From Tetrapyrgos nigripes (taxonomy: Eukaryota; Basidiomycota; Agaricomycetes; Agaricales; Campanellaceae), in NCBI GenBank assembly GCA_013368315.1, contig JAACJM010000017.1, positions 806,001 to 870,000 on the forward strand: a stretch of DNA of 64,000 nucleotides, read 5' to 3'. Positions 12,613 to 23,218 of this stretch are shown here, piece after piece. The number at the start of each line of letters is the position of its first letter. Within the stretch, counting starts at the first letter, position 1. The position numbers and the translations under genes were made by a program. Below the pieces are notes generated by a model. It did not search any database, had not been told where the DNA came from, and worked only from the letters and a program-made list of their open reading frames with translations.

Positions 12613-13784
12613 AAAAGTGAACGTATATGGCATATGATGGCTGTTGGTAGGGAGGTGAAGTGAGGATGTAGGAAGTGGTTAGTGGTGGTTATGGTCACAG
12701 TGGTTACGTGGCGGGTTGCAGTTGCGGTTGTGGTCGTGTGGTCGTTAGTCGTGGTTGTGGTCATGTTGACATGGTGGTGGTAGCGATGGGTAATGCGTAC
12801 GGTGTGCAGTACGGTCGAGAAGTTGGTCCGGTTCTATTTTCGGGTGCTTTTCTCACCGGGCTAGTGTTTGTCCTCCGGTCTGAGATATTTGCAGGATGGG
12901 ATGTCGAGGTTGGATTTCATTGGAACGGAATGCTCACTTATAGCTTTGTTTCATGCACCATGCATGCAGTGGTATGCTCCGACGCCGTATATGGCATGAC
13001 TACGAGGTTGGATCGCCGGAACAGAAACAGCCGAGTGACTCCTGAGCCTACTTACATTTAGAGTAGAGTACATACTTGCTTTGATAGATACTTATTTACG
13101 AATTAGTGCCTGATATCCATATTAGCTGAGAAAACTAGGCAACTTTGACAGAGGACAGAGTGGCAGCTAGAGAATATATGCTCGTAACTTGGAGAAAATT
13201 AGTATCAACTCCGAGGAGACATGGAATAGAACTGTACAATCTGACCTCAAATTACAGCAACACTATCAACTGGCAGGCACCATTTTTTCTTTTTGGATCC
13301 CCTTGTATTGATGGGGCAGAACGAGATTGATTCAAGGATCAAAATATGAAATCCCGCAGGTACAGCAAAGCTACTTACTACTTACAAGCTACGTCTGCAT
13401 AAAGCCTTCTGTTAAAGTGCTGAAGTGAGACTCTACACTTTATCGGATAGCAAGTCGGTAGCGCGAATGTGGCGTCGTCAGAGGCTAGCCGCTGCTCAAA
13501 AAATAGTGATCCGTATTGCTCAATCGTACGTCAGTCAAACATCCTCTCTATGTACGTAGAACTGCAATAATATTGCTCTGGCTAATATTTGGGTCCAATG
13601 TTAGCGCAAAGGTCTCGATTTTTTTCGGACGCTTCAAGGCACGTATGGTAGTACTTCCCCAGTTCAATAATCTATTATATGCGTCAAAGACCCAACAGTG
13701 GTGTATATCATCTTTACACATACTATCCGTACCTTATATTTATTATTCCAATGTCCCCAAATCCAAAAATCGTATAGTCCATGA
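12613..13784. other. Intergenic, GTGG-rich low-complexity then AT-rich
   Basis: 12670-12790 is biased toward gtggtt/gtggtcgt repeats. That bias creates an open frame (12675-13061) with no domain, taken as fortuitous. The rest shows no gene. Confidence 0.4.
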
Positions 13785-15890
13785 TTACAACACTGCCCTA
13801 GTCGCTTCCGACCTTCTTGACTCGAACGTACGGACTGACTCGGCGATATGCTTAAGCCCGTCTCCCACCGACTGGCCAAAGACCTCCCAACCTTCAGCGG
13901 TTTGATGGCTCTTCGATCCCTGCACAGTGACAACTAATGAGCCATTGTATTCGTATATACACATGACGATGCAAGGTGTATTGTGAGAGCGAAGGTTAAC
14001 TCCCATCTCTGGCAGGACAAATGGAGGCTCTTCACTGGTGCCCATCTTTGCCTTTTGGGCAAGAGGACTGAAATCTCTGTAGAGACCGAGACGCTCCATA
14101 CTGCCAATGGACGAAGGAATAATTCCAGCAGGTTTGGGAAGGAGAGCCTCCAAGCCTGGAGTACCAAGCATCGAAGAGACTTGCTCGGCCAAGTCGATGG
14201 ATTCATGGTATTTGGAGGGAGGTTGCTGCATCGCAAAGCGTCAATAGGGTCCAGGACACTTCAACGAAGGAGCTTCAATCTACTCACCTTAGCAATGACT
14301 TTCAACAGCCCGCCAGTGTTGGGGAGTAATTCGCCCCAGAAGGCAGTGGGATTTTCGTACCATGCTCTGTGTACTTTTCCGTCTCTGAAGCTGAGACAGC
14401 TGCGAATAGCGTCCATTGAGTGATATGAAGGGATCATAAGATTGACGATCCCTCCAGATGTACACTGTCCGTGAGCAGTTTGATATCTGGGGTACATGTA
14501 CGAACGCTAGAACGATTTAAGTACAATCGTAAGAAAAATTAATGGGCGTAAAGCAGACGATCGAAGACGTACCATATCGACTGGGTTGGCCGGGATACAC
14601 CAAACCTCTGATTTTTGCCAATTCTCCTCAATCAAAGCTGATGATGAGGGGGAATTTTGATTATTCGCATCAGTTTGCAACACCGTCAGCGTCTGCTCGA
14701 CATCAGCCAAAAGCAGGATAGAGTTGAGCAATACTGTCGCCGAGCACTTGGCTTTGGCACAAGCCAAGGTGATGGCTTTAGTGTCGTCGGGCGAAAGAAT
14801 GATCTTATTCAAGAGGCAATCTCCCAACAATGTTCTTTCAGGAGAAATGGTTTTAGCCTGAGACGGGAAAGGTTGCCTGGCAAACTCGATCTGCGAACAC
14901 GGAAATGAATTAAGGCAGGGCGTGTGGAAGGCAATTCAGCTTTGCATACCTTGGTGGATGGATCGGGATTCAAAGCTATTTCCTTACCGACATTTGGTAT
15001 TAGGACTGAAGACGCCGGGGGAAGGCGACTGACTTCCTCGCCCCATGGAAGTTTTTGATAGGGTTCGTAGTTTGGTATACTCGAGTCCTATTCATGATCT
15101 GTTAAGCTCTACATGATGAGAAGCCGGATTGAAGCGACGAACCTTCATCTCTTTTGTGAGAAGTTTGAGGAACATATCACAGCAACTGATGCTGGCTCTA
15201 GCATCGCCAGTTAAATGGGGGTTGGTATATCTGTCAAAGGAAAAATCTTCAGCAAGGACGGTCCATCTGTAAAGTATGAAGAAACACTAACGTTGCAAAC
15301 CACTCCCTGTCATCGGCGCCCCTGCCAATGTGAATCTCTGCCCCAAAGCGACCATCAGCCGGAAGCCAGAACACGTTCTTCATCTCCATCTCCCACTCTG
15401 AAAAAGTGAACCGTTCATCCCGCATCACAATAGTCTGATCTGCCCACGCTTCTAGAGTTTTCAGTCCGTTGGACGTGAATTTTCCATTGCGGCCAATGAT
15501 GTCGTAGGATAAGAGGAATTCGTTTGACTCGGAATCATTTTCAATAGACGCGCAACGGAAAGCTACCCAAGGTGCATGGAAACGTAGCTTCATCCAAGCA
15601 GCTCGAGCATGCCCATAGATCTCTTGTCGAGAGATCGGGTCCTTGAAAACAAGATGAGCGTTTCCGGTCATGTGCATGTTCCCTTCGCAGTATTGACTGC
15701 ACGTATGAGGCCTCGTAAGAATCGACCAGTGTGAATGGCGAAGCTCTACGCACCTAGCGCATGCAGAGGACCTTTCTCTGCCGCGAATACGTCTGATAAA
15801 TTGTGTACGGTCGGGCGACAACAAGAATTCAGGGCCAGAATGTGGCAACGGTGTAGACGAGTCCTGTTCGACGGATCCGGAAGCAGCCAT
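13785..15890 (-). CDS. CoA-dependent acyltransferase-like protein, copy 1
   Basis: Member of the chloramphenicol-acetyltransferase/condensation-like fold as used by fungal O-acetyltransferases; it would move an acyl group from CoA to an unknown acceptor. The start at 15890 (MAASGSVEQDSS) is shared with the other two copies. Eight or so exons. Landmarks: SQYCEGNMHMTGNAHLVF, a WMKLRFHAPWVAFRC strand, the HxxxD active-site pattern within NPHLTGDARASISCCDMF (about 15200), LNSILLLADVE, CTSGGIVNLMIPSYHSMDA, and the C-terminal ERLGLYRDFSPLAQK block. Frame is open across all splice sites I could follow. It is the most diverged of the three copies. A TATA-like ctttata lies about 60 bp upstream. The family call rests on HxxxD and overall layout, so moderate certainty; acceptor unknown. 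Confidence 0.6.
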
Positions 15891-16373
15891 TATACAAAGA
15901 CTGGTTGGGGAGCAGGTGGACAAGAGATCAATTTGGCTTGAAGCCTCTTTATAGTGCTCTGTCCGAAGGAATGATCGCGAAGGTCGTCAAATTCATATTT
16001 ACATCTAGTCTCGCCGTGAAACCAGACTGACGAGACCCACTATGTGTGTACCGACAAACACCGTCAACGTCATTCGAAATGTATCGGAACGTGTTCGGTG
16101 TCGATCAATACTACATAGATGACTGCAGATCATGTTTCATTACAGGGTCTTGGCAGTCACGGTGACAGGATCCCAGTCGCGATGTCAGCTCACGAAATCA
16201 GACAGTATCAGGAGTCAGGACGTCCGTCAGAGACTTTTTTTTATCATGTCACAATGCATACGATTTTGGAGGAAGTTTTGGCCATTTCATTTCCCTGCCA
16301 CAATGCATCTCACCATGCATAGGGATTTGGCAGAACCACTGACCGTATGCAATGTAAGATTTCAGCTGTGGGT
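15891..16373. other. Upstream region of acyltransferase copy 1 with a possible repeat terminus
   Basis: No gene. At about 16012 the stretch ctagtctcg..gtgaaaccag resembles, in inverse orientation, the right end of the element at 28274-28743, so a degraded member of that family probably ends here. Confidence 0.35.
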
Positions 16374-16700
16374 ATCACCATTATTATGCGTAGATGCTTC
16401 ACCGTTAGTGGGACGGGAGTCCCAGCTTGACATTTGTACAGGTCAATAGACATCCGACGCAAGTTGTCTGCAGAAGTTGTATTGATGTGTATACACATAC
16501 TAGTGAGTAGGAGGAGGAATCTATTACCCGGGCTGGGACCAAGCCGGGGGTCCGGGAAGCGTCCCGATGTAGGTCGGCATTATCGCTACATATCACTACC
16601 TTATCTATCTATCTATATCACTACATACAACGCAGATCAGTATGTTGTTGGGATGTCAGGAAGTGAGTGACATGATCGGTCTGCAGGCACCAGCAAGGGA

Positions 16701-17101
16701 GGAAGGCGTACGTCTGACGGTGATGCCCCCAGCAAGCCCCAGCAAGCCCCCAGCAAGCCCCCAGCATTAGCGCCAACGTCGCTTATCGGTAAGAGGGTGA
16801 ATTTACGATGGTAAATTACGTCGACGTCATGCGTCAACGGTGTGGGTTTTCATGCATGCATCATGAACTTGAAGAAAGCGATTGGAACATTTTGACCTAG
16901 TCTCTGAGTTGACCAAATGTGGACTGGAAGGCGTACGCATGACGGTGATGCGCCAGCGTTAGCGTCGATGTCGCTTGACGGTACGACAGTAGATTTACAA
17001 AGGTATATTACGTCCATGCGTCAACGGTGTGGGTTTTCATGCACCATGAACTTGAAGCGATTGGAATTATATTTTGACCTACTATGTAGTCTTGGAGTTG
17101 A
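16701..17101. repeat. Diverged tandem duplication (two units)
   Basis: Unit 1 (16701-16912) and unit 2 (16926-17101) both run from ggaaggcgtacg through cgtcaacggtgtgggtttt to gattggaa..tttgacct. The duplicated block at 28.9 kb has a single unit, so the doubling happened in this copy or was lost in the other. Confidence 0.65.
16726..16766. repeat. Microsatellite-like tandem array, unit cccccagcaag
   Basis: Four near-perfect 10-11 bp units (cccccagcaag) inside tandem unit 1; absent from unit 2 and from the 28.9 kb copy. Confidence 0.8.
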
Positions 17102-17789
17102 GCAATTATTGATCCCTAGGCTAGATCTGACCAAGTCTGGGATCGACGTTGAACGGGAATTGTTTCCGAGTCCTCTGGGGACGCTCCTTCTTTCCGTGCA
17201 ACGCAGGACCCTTTTAAATGGGTGTAGATGTCTGTCTGTTCATCATTTCCGCGATATTATTCGAACCGGAAAAAAATCCTACACTTTCACTGATATCGGA
17301 TTCGGATTTTTCTCGTTAATCGGAGAGGATAATTCCGAAAAGTGCGAAAAATTTGATCATATTTTGTCCTTACCGACATGTCCACCCATTTAGGGGGAAC
17401 GTGCCACCGAAACGGTAGTAGCATTCCATTAGGAGAAAACCTAGTGTCGCGTGGCACTGGAATGATTATGACACTGTTGCTCGAGGGCACATAGGAGGAG
17501 CCGACAGTGGGTGAGAGTGGTGAGTGAAATTGACAAATGATGCATGAAGATGGATAGAGAGATCGACAGATATGGACCCCAAGTAAATGTCGTTAGTCGA
17601 TTTCAATAGAGAGAACAGAGAAGAGGGGCAGATTCTAGTTACTCGAAGAAAAGCAATGGCCCGTAAATGGTGGTTCGAAATAACGCAGGCAAGAGACCGC
17701 TAGAAGTCCGATGAAGACGAAGAGAAAGGAGAAAGGAGTGGATTTGAAAAAGGTAGGGGTTTATAGTGGTTTGATAGTAGTGTGACCTA

Positions 17790-18391
17790 TGGTGCTCAGC
17801 ACCTAGTCACCGCTGCTTTTGGACAGCGGCAAAATCAGTCGCGCAGCGAAAAAAAAAATTTCTCTAAGGCCGAGTTGCACGGAGCCATGGTTGTCAGGTC
17901 AAGATGACTGTCTCCGTCGTCACGAGTAAATGACCCTGAAATGACCCGTAAAATTACTACAATAATACATGTATTGAGAGCGCGTCAACAACAACGATGG
18001 CTACCAAACGAAAGCGGCAGCAGAATGCTAGAGCAGCTCGTGCTCGCAAGGCTAAAGCTCAGCAAAAGCAAGCCAATGCTGGGCCACCAGATGGTACCAG
18101 CGATACATAGACCCCCAGAGACACTGGCACATCAGTCTGACTCTTTAGACATGAGTTTAGTACTATATCCTATGCATGTACAGTCTCTGGGGCGCCGGGC
18201 GGTTTTCCACAGGAGCGGCAAATTTCAGAAGTACATTTTTACAAATCAATGAGATTTGGGATAATCGGTCTTACAGAATTGTAGTACTCATTGAGATAAA
18301 GCATTCTGTAAGGTAGTTAAGAAAAATCTTGAAATTTGACCGGCCCGAACTCGTTGTACAAAAGTAGCGGTGACTAGGTGCTGACCACCAT
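17790..18391. mobile_element. 602-bp TIR element with TA target duplication (family member 1)
   Basis: Ends are inverted repeats of about 35 bp: left TGGTGCTCAGCACCTAGTCA.., right (inverted) TGGTGGTCAGCACCTAGTCA... TA flanks both sides (17788-17789 and 18392-18393). The paralogous locus near 30200 reads gtgacctaggatgcagg, which is the unfilled site with one TA. TA duplication fits Tc1/mariner-like or related DDE elements. Too short to be autonomous. A basic 37-residue ORF inside may be the start of a lost transposase. Confidence 0.75.
17997..18110 (+). CDS. Basic 37-aa ORF inside the TIR element
   Basis: Begins MATKRKRQQNARAARARKAK and ends PDGTSDT with a stop. It is strongly basic and alanine-rich, as the N-termini of many fungal transposases and DNA-binding proteins are. 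It sits alone between the terminal repeats, so it is most simply the leftover 5' end of a transposase gene in an internally deleted element. Expression is not shown by the sequence. Confidence 0.3.
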   Translation: MATKRKRQQNARAARARKAKAQQKQANAGPPDGTSDT

Positions 18392-18739
18392 AGTATGCAG
18401 GTAAAAGCTGGCTGGAATGCTGTCAGTCTGTTGCTGCGGGAGGGAAAGCTGACGAAACGGCGAGGGATCTCCTATGACAACCTGATGAGACGACCAGGAA
18501 CGTCCAAGGACAAGCCACCAGCGGTTCTACCGTTCCAGGGACTGCCGCATTCATTTCTACCGCTATCTCTGCTGCAACCTCTCCCATTGCCAACGCGACT
18601 GAAGCTGCTGCAAGCCAAGATACTCCAACGAAGAGGAAGGGTCTTTTTGAGCGAGTGAAGGTAGTGCGTAATATGGACTGCCGGGGTATTGTGTGAGTTG
18701 TCTGGACGTGTTCCTTGCAATTTCTGATATCTGAACCAT

Positions 18740-20120
18740 CACGCAGCGTTGCGAAGGATCACTTTGACTCGACAGCTGATAATGCAGTCATTGCGTTTGG
18801 AAAGTGGAAAGCGATCAAGTCTCCGAATTACGGCTCAATCTTCCTCAATCCAGGTGATTTACTCTTGTTCTTTTTGCCATTCTATGTGGATCGAGTTGAC
18901 TTAGTCTATTACAACTGCAATTGGTCCTGGTAGTGCGGGTACGAGATTAATGGGGAACGAGGGCAAGCACTGGCCAAGCTTTTGGGTGACAATTATGATC
19001 TTATTGGATTTGATCCACGAAGGATAGGAAATACAGTGTGCGTGCCTGGTTCATTCTTGATTCACGAATCGTACTCACTCTGTCATTTGTTCTTTTACAG
19101 TCCAGCTACAAGATGTTTCCCCTCTCCTGTTACCAACGCACTCTTCTTCACCGATTTGTCATCGAACAAGGCATCACTGTTCCCTCAATCTCTGATTTGT
19201 CCTCTCCTCGTCTTTATCATGGACTAGTAGAGCACCACCGACAGTTCACCTTTCTCAAACAAGCACAGGGCAAACTTTGCCGTGAAAATATGAGTGATGA
19301 GTTGAGATACATGGGGGCGGCAACTGTGGTTAGAGACATAAACTTCATGACGAAGATTAGGATGCTAAAATGTACGTGCCTTAATCTCTTGAGAGTGTTA
19401 CAACGATCCTAACCCGTGTCCACTGTCCAGAAATGATTGAGGAGGATCTTATGGATCATTTTTCGGACCCTATCCCGTCGATATGTTACTGCCGTTTTCC
19501 CTACATACAATCTCTTGCGTCCTCTATCCAGGCTGCCTCACCGCATAGGCTATGCCATTATTGACAGTATCGCTAACCCAGTGAGCCGGTCGAGTGAGTC
19601 ACTTTCTTACCTTCAGTATCTATGCTAATCAACCAAAGCGCTGTTTGATTCCGTGTTGACACTTTACTTTTATGGTCCAAGTGTTGTCGAAGATCCCATC
19701 CACTCCTTGTATCATTTGACCCTTTCTATCTGGAATCTCGCCGCCCACGAAAAGAAAATGAGATTACCCCGTCTGCTCTACGCCCTCCTGTTCTTGCTAA
19801 GCATTGAATATAGGATTAGGAGACACCTTGGTCCCAGTAGTACTTTTGTTTGGAGTTTGTACTGCCCCTCATCATCATTGTGATTACAATTGTAGTGAAA
19901 ACAACAAGAATATCGGACTCGTTCTTGCCGCCGGATACGGAGGCCCACTTTCCCTTTCAAAAGACGTCTCTCAGACGATTTTGGTGCTCTGGTTCTCTCA
20001 GTCTGCGCGTGTGGAGCTTTAGCCAATTCAGACCTGCATGCTGCTGATGAGATTTCAGAGGAGATCGAGGCTTGGTATGATCAGTTCGATCCTGCAAGCA
20101 TGAACTTTCTTCGACAATAA
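18740..20120 (+). pseudogene. Decayed alpha/beta hydrolase (TAP/proteinase-like secreted family)
   Basis: Segments of one hydrolase appear in order but in different frames. DHFDSTADNAVIAFGKWKA then GSIFLNPG is the strand before the oxyanion loop. PGSAGTRLMGNEG and QALAKLLGDNYDLIGFDPR follow, then YMGAATVVRDINFM. GGSYGSFFGPYP holds the nucleophile serine (about 19440). RIGYAIIDSIANPVSR and a C-terminal block EISEEIEAWYDQFDPASM end with the stop at 20118-20120. Between NEG and QALAK one G appears missing (about 18960), and the intron before PGSAG lacks an AG acceptor. The family cleaves peptides or esters outside the cell; this copy looks inactive. Upstream 18400-18740 may hold more of its N-terminus but is not readable. 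Confidence 0.6.
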
Positions 20121-20189
20121 GTCTCTATCAGTTGCAAGCTGTTCTGGTTCGTTCAACGTTCCTATCTCGACCTCTTCAGATGAAGCTCA

Positions 20190-20960
20190 GATCATAGATG
20201 TTTCTTTATCTTTAAAGAATTCCATAATCCTCATACCCCTCTGGTTACCAAATTGGATGATCCTGTGCAATACGATTCGACATATTCAAGGGATTGGCAT
20301 CCACCGGAAGCAGTGGTATGATCAACAACAAATTTCCCCTGCTGACAAGGAGTTTTGGAAACGAGCCTTTTGGATTTTGGTCGCGTATGATGTTCAGATG
20401 TCGGACTACTTTGGGGGGACAGATACTCTTGTTCCGGAGGAGTACGTCTAGTCTTCGATCCACGTTCTTAAGCTCCCGCAGGGCACTGACGTTGGACTCG
20501 GTCTTTTCAATGTTTAGCTATGATCTAGAATTTCCTCTAGATTGCGATGTTGAGTATTGGCCGGGAGAGCATCCGGACTCCCGTAGAGTACTAGAGACTT
20601 TCAACAACCAGAGAACAAACCTTCGATTATGGCGCATTTGATAGCGAAGCTCGAGCTTATAATAATCTACGGATACTATCAGCCCACCATTGTATGTTCA
20701 GCCATTTATTCGATAGTATGTGTTATCGTCCTCTGACTCGGAGAATTTTAATCAAAATTATAGCACGCAGCTCGTCGGCCTCAATTCATCACGGGCGACG
20801 ATCCAAACTAGAGATCAAAGATAGTTTCTTGGTTGGATTTGGCGATGAACAAGTGGGTGGAAAAAATTCCAGCACATTGATGGTGCCTTCCAGCATCAGA
20901 GATCACTCACTTACATGCTTTCGATATGTACAGTACGTTGGAATCCCAAGGCGAAAAACG
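20190..20960 (+). pseudogene. Remnant of a Zn-cluster transcription factor (fungal_trans domain)
   Basis: The middle homology region of fungal Zn2Cys6 regulators is recognisable: CNTIRHIQGIGIHRKQW, KEFWKRAFWILVAYDVQMSD, then after a short gap DLEFPLDCDVEYW, and further on RRPQFITGDDPN and SWLDLAMNKWVEKIPAH. The last segment is broken by two in-frame stops (after DDPN and after IPAH). No Zn2Cys6 binuclear cluster is seen upstream; the hydrolase remnant occupies that space. A truncated dead copy is the best reading. Confidence 0.6.
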
Positions 20961-21225
20961 TTGATATCACTCTAGACCCCCAAGCCTCGGCTGAGTGGCT
21001 CCGTGTCCTCTCGAAGTGCAGAAAGTGTCACTCTATTTGAGGTACTACATAATTTATGGATAAATAGCAAATCATAATACCAGAGGAATGGGGATTAAGA
21101 CAGCGACTGGTAATAAGGTAAAGAAGGTGCAATAAGGTAAAGAACGTACAATAAGTCGCGTAAAGCAGCATGCACAAAAGGGAAAAACACAACCGAGTCT
21201 ACACGTCAAAGAGCTGTCCCAATCC
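20961..21225. other. Spacer between two dead genes
   Basis: Short direct repeats of ggtaaaga.g occur near 21115-21145. No gene. Confidence 0.4.
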
Positions 21226-23218
21226 TCACACCCTACAGTTCAACGAGCTGTCCCAGTCCTCAGAGCCTACTCCTTCTGCAACTATGAAAAAGCCCCTTGG
21301 GGTCATATGTATCCTTGATAGACCTCAAGCGTTCATAATGGTCTCCAAAAAAGGTATGCTGAAAATTGGATTCATACAAGGATGCCTGAGGAAAAAGAAG
21401 AAATTTTCAGTACGCAACGACGCCGAATAGTCCAAAACCAGAAGCTAGAAACGAACCTCATTAAGGTAATCCCCACCACCTGGAACTAAGCTCTCCAATA
21501 GGGCCAAACCGTCCTTGAGCTTTCCTTGAATGGCCTTATACTCATCCCCCGTCAGCCCGGATTCCCAAGTAAGTCCAGCATTCATAAGCATAATTGCCTT
21601 GCGCCAAGCAGGGTTTACTCCAGCAGAATCTGGGTCAATTTGGGAAACTTGGCCGCCAGCGACTTGACTGCGAATTTGGGAGGTCAGTATCTTGCTGGAA
21701 CTTTGAGAAATGATACGTACAGCAGCTGGACACTTTCCAGACTCATAATAACATCAACCATTTTATCGCGATCATCAAACGTCTCTCGGGGAATCATACG
21801 TCCAAAGATTTCAAGGTTCAGACCCTCTACGGGATCAGGACTTGCAAAGAAGGCTGAATAGAAACTATAAAACTCGTCAAAGGGGAGCATCTGTATGACC
21901 GCATCTTCTTGCGCATTACGAACAAAATCGAGGAACGGAGTGAGAGTCGCATTGGTATCGGCCAAAGAGACATGAGGCGAAACCACATAAAGGCTAAGGG
22001 TTGTGGGGGTATTCATTAGTACGTATGCCCCCCATCCCTCATCCGAAAGTCCGGGCCAAAGCTTCAGGTATTCAGTGAGGATATCTCTCTTGACAGCGGG
22101 CGAGGAGAGATTACAGTTGAGAAGGGTGACGGTCAAAGGAAAGTTTTCGTGTGTGCGATATGTGACGGAGGTTACGACGCCATATGTGCCTCCACCCCCA
22201 CCTCTTACCGCCCAGAACAGATCGGAATTGAGGTAAGAGTTGGCCGTGAGATGGTCCCCGGAAGCAGTGACGATTGTAAATTGAACGACATTGTCGACAC
22301 CTATAGAAGTTCTCCGGTAAGTGGAAATTTGTTGCAGATGAGCCCGAAAAAAGAGTACTCACCAAGTCCATGCTGAGGCGAAAAAAGCGCTATGCCCGCC
22401 GCCTTGGAACCAACCGCCTGTAGTACCAACTGTGCCTCCAGGAGTTATACCTCCGAGGATGAAGCGGCCGTCTGCATGAGCAGCATCGTATGCTTCATGC
22501 CATTGGACGCCAGCGTCTAGAGTAAGTACTATTCTGAACGTTAGAGGTAATTCAACATGGAACTTAATGGGTAGTCACCGTGGTATGTTTCATTCTCCGG
22601 AGCACCCTCTGGAACGAAAGTTGAACTAGCAGTGATGTTCTTCATATTATGGGTCCATATCATGAAAGAACCTCTAGCAACGCTTCGAGCTAGATAGTCA
22701 TGGCTGAATAGGGATCAACATATTGAAACGATAATCAAAGCACATCATCGCTCACCCAGTATTGTGGATAACAAGACGAAGGTTATGGTCTACTGCAAAT
22801 TTTACACCAGCCTGAATATCTTCCACGGTACGAGCATCTACGCCAATCGGAGGGACACTTCCCTGTTCGCACGGAAAGCCGAGGGTTGTGTTGAGATAGC
22901 ACGCCTCAATCGTTCCATTTGGGAAGACGAAGGCCTCGAGATTGGGAGCTTGCATAGCGCCTGGTTGGTCTGAACGCCATGTGCCGATGAAAGCGTTCGT
23001 TTGAACGTCTGTGCAATTTCCAGACGGGTTGGATTCAGGGTAGCACGCGGACTCGGGAGGAACTGGTGAATCAGTGGCTGAGAAATTTTTGACTGGAGCT
23101 GGGCAAAATCGTACTCGGTGGGCCAGCAGGGGTCTCCATGAAGACAACGACATCTAGGTCTACTAGGTTTGCTGAGCACACCAGATGCGAACAATGCTAA
23201 CCACCAGACAGCTTTCAT
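21226..23218 (-). pseudogene. BBE-type secreted FAD-linked oxidase with two apparent frameshifts
   Basis: Berberine-bridge-enzyme-like flavin oxidase. The start at 23218 opens a signal peptide (MKAVWWLALFASGVLSKP), then CRCLHGDPCWP, a family hallmark. FAD-domain motifs follow: GVDARTVEDIQAGVKFA, HNTGHDYLARS (flavin-linking His), GGWFQGGGHSAF, FWAVRGGGGGTYGVVTSVTY. Substrate-domain and C-terminal GDHYERLRSIKDTYDPKGLF come last. Two 1-bp indels disturb it. Near 23065 one base is missing between SQPLIH and PVPPESACYP. In the A-run 21287-21291 one extra base turns the expected IVAEGVGSEDWD ending into HSCRRSRL and an early stop at 21260. The rest is open with short introns. Either a young pseudogene or homopolymer sequencing errors in a live gene. 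Confidence 0.75.

Larger units (their letters stand above)
16374..17789. repeat. Segmental duplication, copy 1 (upstream block of acyltransferase gene)
   Basis: Matches 28172-30209 in the same orientation and order. Shared landmarks: ttcaccgttag..ggacggg near 16395, tatctatctat near 16605, gattggaacattttgacc near 16880, gggtgagagtggtgag near 17508, gtggttcgaaataac near 17670. The two copies differ by element insertions on each side. Here the 602-bp TA-flanked element sits at the end of the block. No gene recognised inside. Confidence 0.75.

Noticed and set aside
12675..13061. Forward ORF of 128 codons after the acid phosphatase
   Set aside because: Created by gtggt-rich low-complexity sequence; begins after the phosphatase stop and has no recognisable domain.
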